DNA of 64,000 bases from Leptidea sinapis (Eukaryota; Arthropoda; Insecta; Lepidoptera; Pieridae). The position numbers were made by a program, and so were the translations under genes. Shown here piece after piece: positions 62,896 to 64,000 of this stretch (the first letter of the stretch is position 1; each line of letters starts with the position of its first letter). Under the pieces are notes generated by a model, which was given only the letters and a program-made list of their open reading frames with translations, had not been told where the DNA came from and made no database searches. The stretch covers positions 10,751,501-10,815,500 of the forward strand of contig NC_066294.1 of the NCBI RefSeq assembly GCF_905404315.1, written 5' to 3'.

Positions 62896-63370
62896 AAAAA
62901 TCATAATGAAAACGTATATCTAAAATACATTCACAAATGACAGAAATGTTATAATATTATTATACTTTATAAACATGAAATTACATTTTTCTCCTTTTCC
63001 GATGTCTGTTAAAAATCTGTGTTTATTTAAGTGCATCAATATTAAGTAATTAATGTAATACTTATTTTTTTTTGTTCTTTGTTCAAGCGATTTCTCTTAC
63101 TTTGTTGAATTGAGTTGAATAAATACATTATAACAAGATTTATGGATGATGCGTCATTCAAAGATGAGAGTTTGATTCCGGCATCAATTATTAACTGATG
63201 GCTGGATGATATTGATGATTGATGTTTTTTTTTTTATTATTATTTCCATTAAAGTTAAAGTTATTATATATTTTATTTTATGAAATGCTCGCATAATGCC
63301 GCTATTTATTTACGGTATGTGTGGATTGATGCATCTACTATACCCAATAACTCTTGTGTTTATAAGTATT
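62896..63370. other. No gene recognised
   Basis: AT-rich; GATGATATTGATGATTGATG near 63205 is a short GAT-rich tract. Nothing else. Confidence 0.45.
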
Positions 63371-63734
63371 AATATCCGGACGACCGAGCCTTGCTCGGAT
63401 TTTTAAGGATGTACAAAACTTGAACAAAAAAAAAACTAATAGGACTTCTGGATTCGAACCGGGGTCTTCTGCTTTCCGGATCACCCAATGTCCCATCTGA
63501 GCTATAATAGTCTTGTATATAGTGGCGAAATTTACCTTTGTATTCTAATGTTATTGTAGCTGTTTCTCATTCAAACATGGATAAAACCGTTTTTTTTAAA
63601 ATTGAAACCTAGCTAGATCGATTTATCACCCCCGAAATCCCCTGCACACTTAATTTTATGAAAATCGTTGGAGCCGTTTCCGAGATTCAGATTATATATA
63701 TATATACAAGAATTGCTCGTTTAAAGATATAAGA
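63371..63734 (-). mobile_element. Helitron-like element with 3' hairpin
   Basis: Minus strand starts TCTTATATCTTTAAACGAGC, AATTCTTGTATATATATATA and ends with a hairpin CCGAGCAAGGCTCGG followed by TCGTCCGGATATT. A stem-loop just before the 3' end is a Helitron hallmark. A canonical CTRR end is not clear. I know this 5' end from abundant lepidopteran repeats. Confidence 0.6.
63436..63510 (-). repeat. tRNA-like segment inside the Helitron-like element
   Basis: Minus strand CTATTATAGCTCAGATGGGA and CCCCGGTTCGAATCCAGAAG look like A- and B-box regions of a tRNA, with an anticodon-arm-like GGTGATCCGGAAAGCAGAAG between. Probably a captured SINE head. A parallel tRNA-like piece sits in the Helitron at 42937. 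Confidence 0.5.
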
Positions 63735-64000
63735 TTTACCTTTTTTTCTTTTTTTGAGTTACTCGTGTAATCCTTTCAGTTTTTGACATTTGGGTATTTA
63801 TGTTGCGTCACTTTGCATATATTGTAATTGAAATGATTTGTAAAACAATTAAAATGTAAATCTTGACTTAAATGAGTTTCAATGAGTTTCTTACTACTTC
63901 TTCTCATTAGCTCAACCCTTTACGAAGTAGCGGTAAATTCAATAAGAAACAATTTGTTTTTTTTTTGACATTCATGAGTGTCATTTCCGTGACCTATATG
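63735..64000. other. LINE-tail-like fragment at window end
   Basis: AATGAGTTTCTTACTACTTC, TCATTAGCTCAACCCTTTAC and GGTAAATTCAATAAGAAAC at 63880-63950 resemble the LINE 3' end at 9055-9238. No other feature. Confidence 0.4.

Overview
The window is nuclear DNA of a moth or butterfly (Lepidoptera). It is AT-rich, and its repeats are ones I recognise as typical of lepidopteran genomes: two tRNA-headed SINE families, a ~300-bp repeat with an A-rich end, Helitron-like elements ending in CTAG, and many 5'-truncated LINEs. I could not support a single host gene, rRNA or functional tRNA gene. Almost everything that can be recognised is mobile DNA in different stages of decay, so the window reads as repeat-dense intergenic or heterochromatic sequence. 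Family labels A-R below are mine, for cross-reference only.

Layout. 0-2 kb: nested inverted-repeat elements. 2-9 kb: old repeats, then a young Jockey-clade LINE (4591-8322, + strand) with an intact 961-codon ORF2, a 64-nt A tail and a perfect 11-bp target duplication. 9-22 kb: SINEs, a foldback element carrying a LINE fragment inserted with an 11-bp duplication, many copies of family C, and LINE 3' ends. 23-25 kb: a 5'-truncated Jockey-like LINE (- strand) with a 13-bp target duplication, sitting in the tail of a SINE. 25-28 kb: a LINE inserted into another SINE. 28-51 kb: scattered LINE tails, SINEs, an inverted pair encoding a conserved but unrecognised peptide, several Helitron-like elements and a perfect 58-bp palindrome.

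51.3-59.8 kb is the most informative region. A Ty3/gypsy-type LTR retrotransposon (- strand) has short TGTT...AACA LTRs, a 5-bp target duplication ATATC on both sides, a primer-binding site and a polypurine tract. Its gag and pol are decayed by frameshifts and an internal RT deletion. A CR1-group LINE (about 54284-58664, - strand), with both ORFs intact, is inserted in its protease coding region. ORF1 has a PHD finger, a coiled coil and a baculovirus-FP-like C-terminus; ORF2 has endonuclease and RT. 60-64 kb: more SINE, LINE and Helitron copies.

How the parts relate: the intact LINEs encode the enzymes of target-primed reverse transcription, the SINEs and truncated LINEs are products of such machinery, and the nesting gives relative ages (gypsy before CR1-like LINE; SINEs before the LINEs inside them; foldback element before its LINE fragment). 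No unprecedented gene system was found. The most unusual structures are the palindrome, the gag start codon that spans the LTR/primer-site junction, and the two-copy unknown ORF tail.
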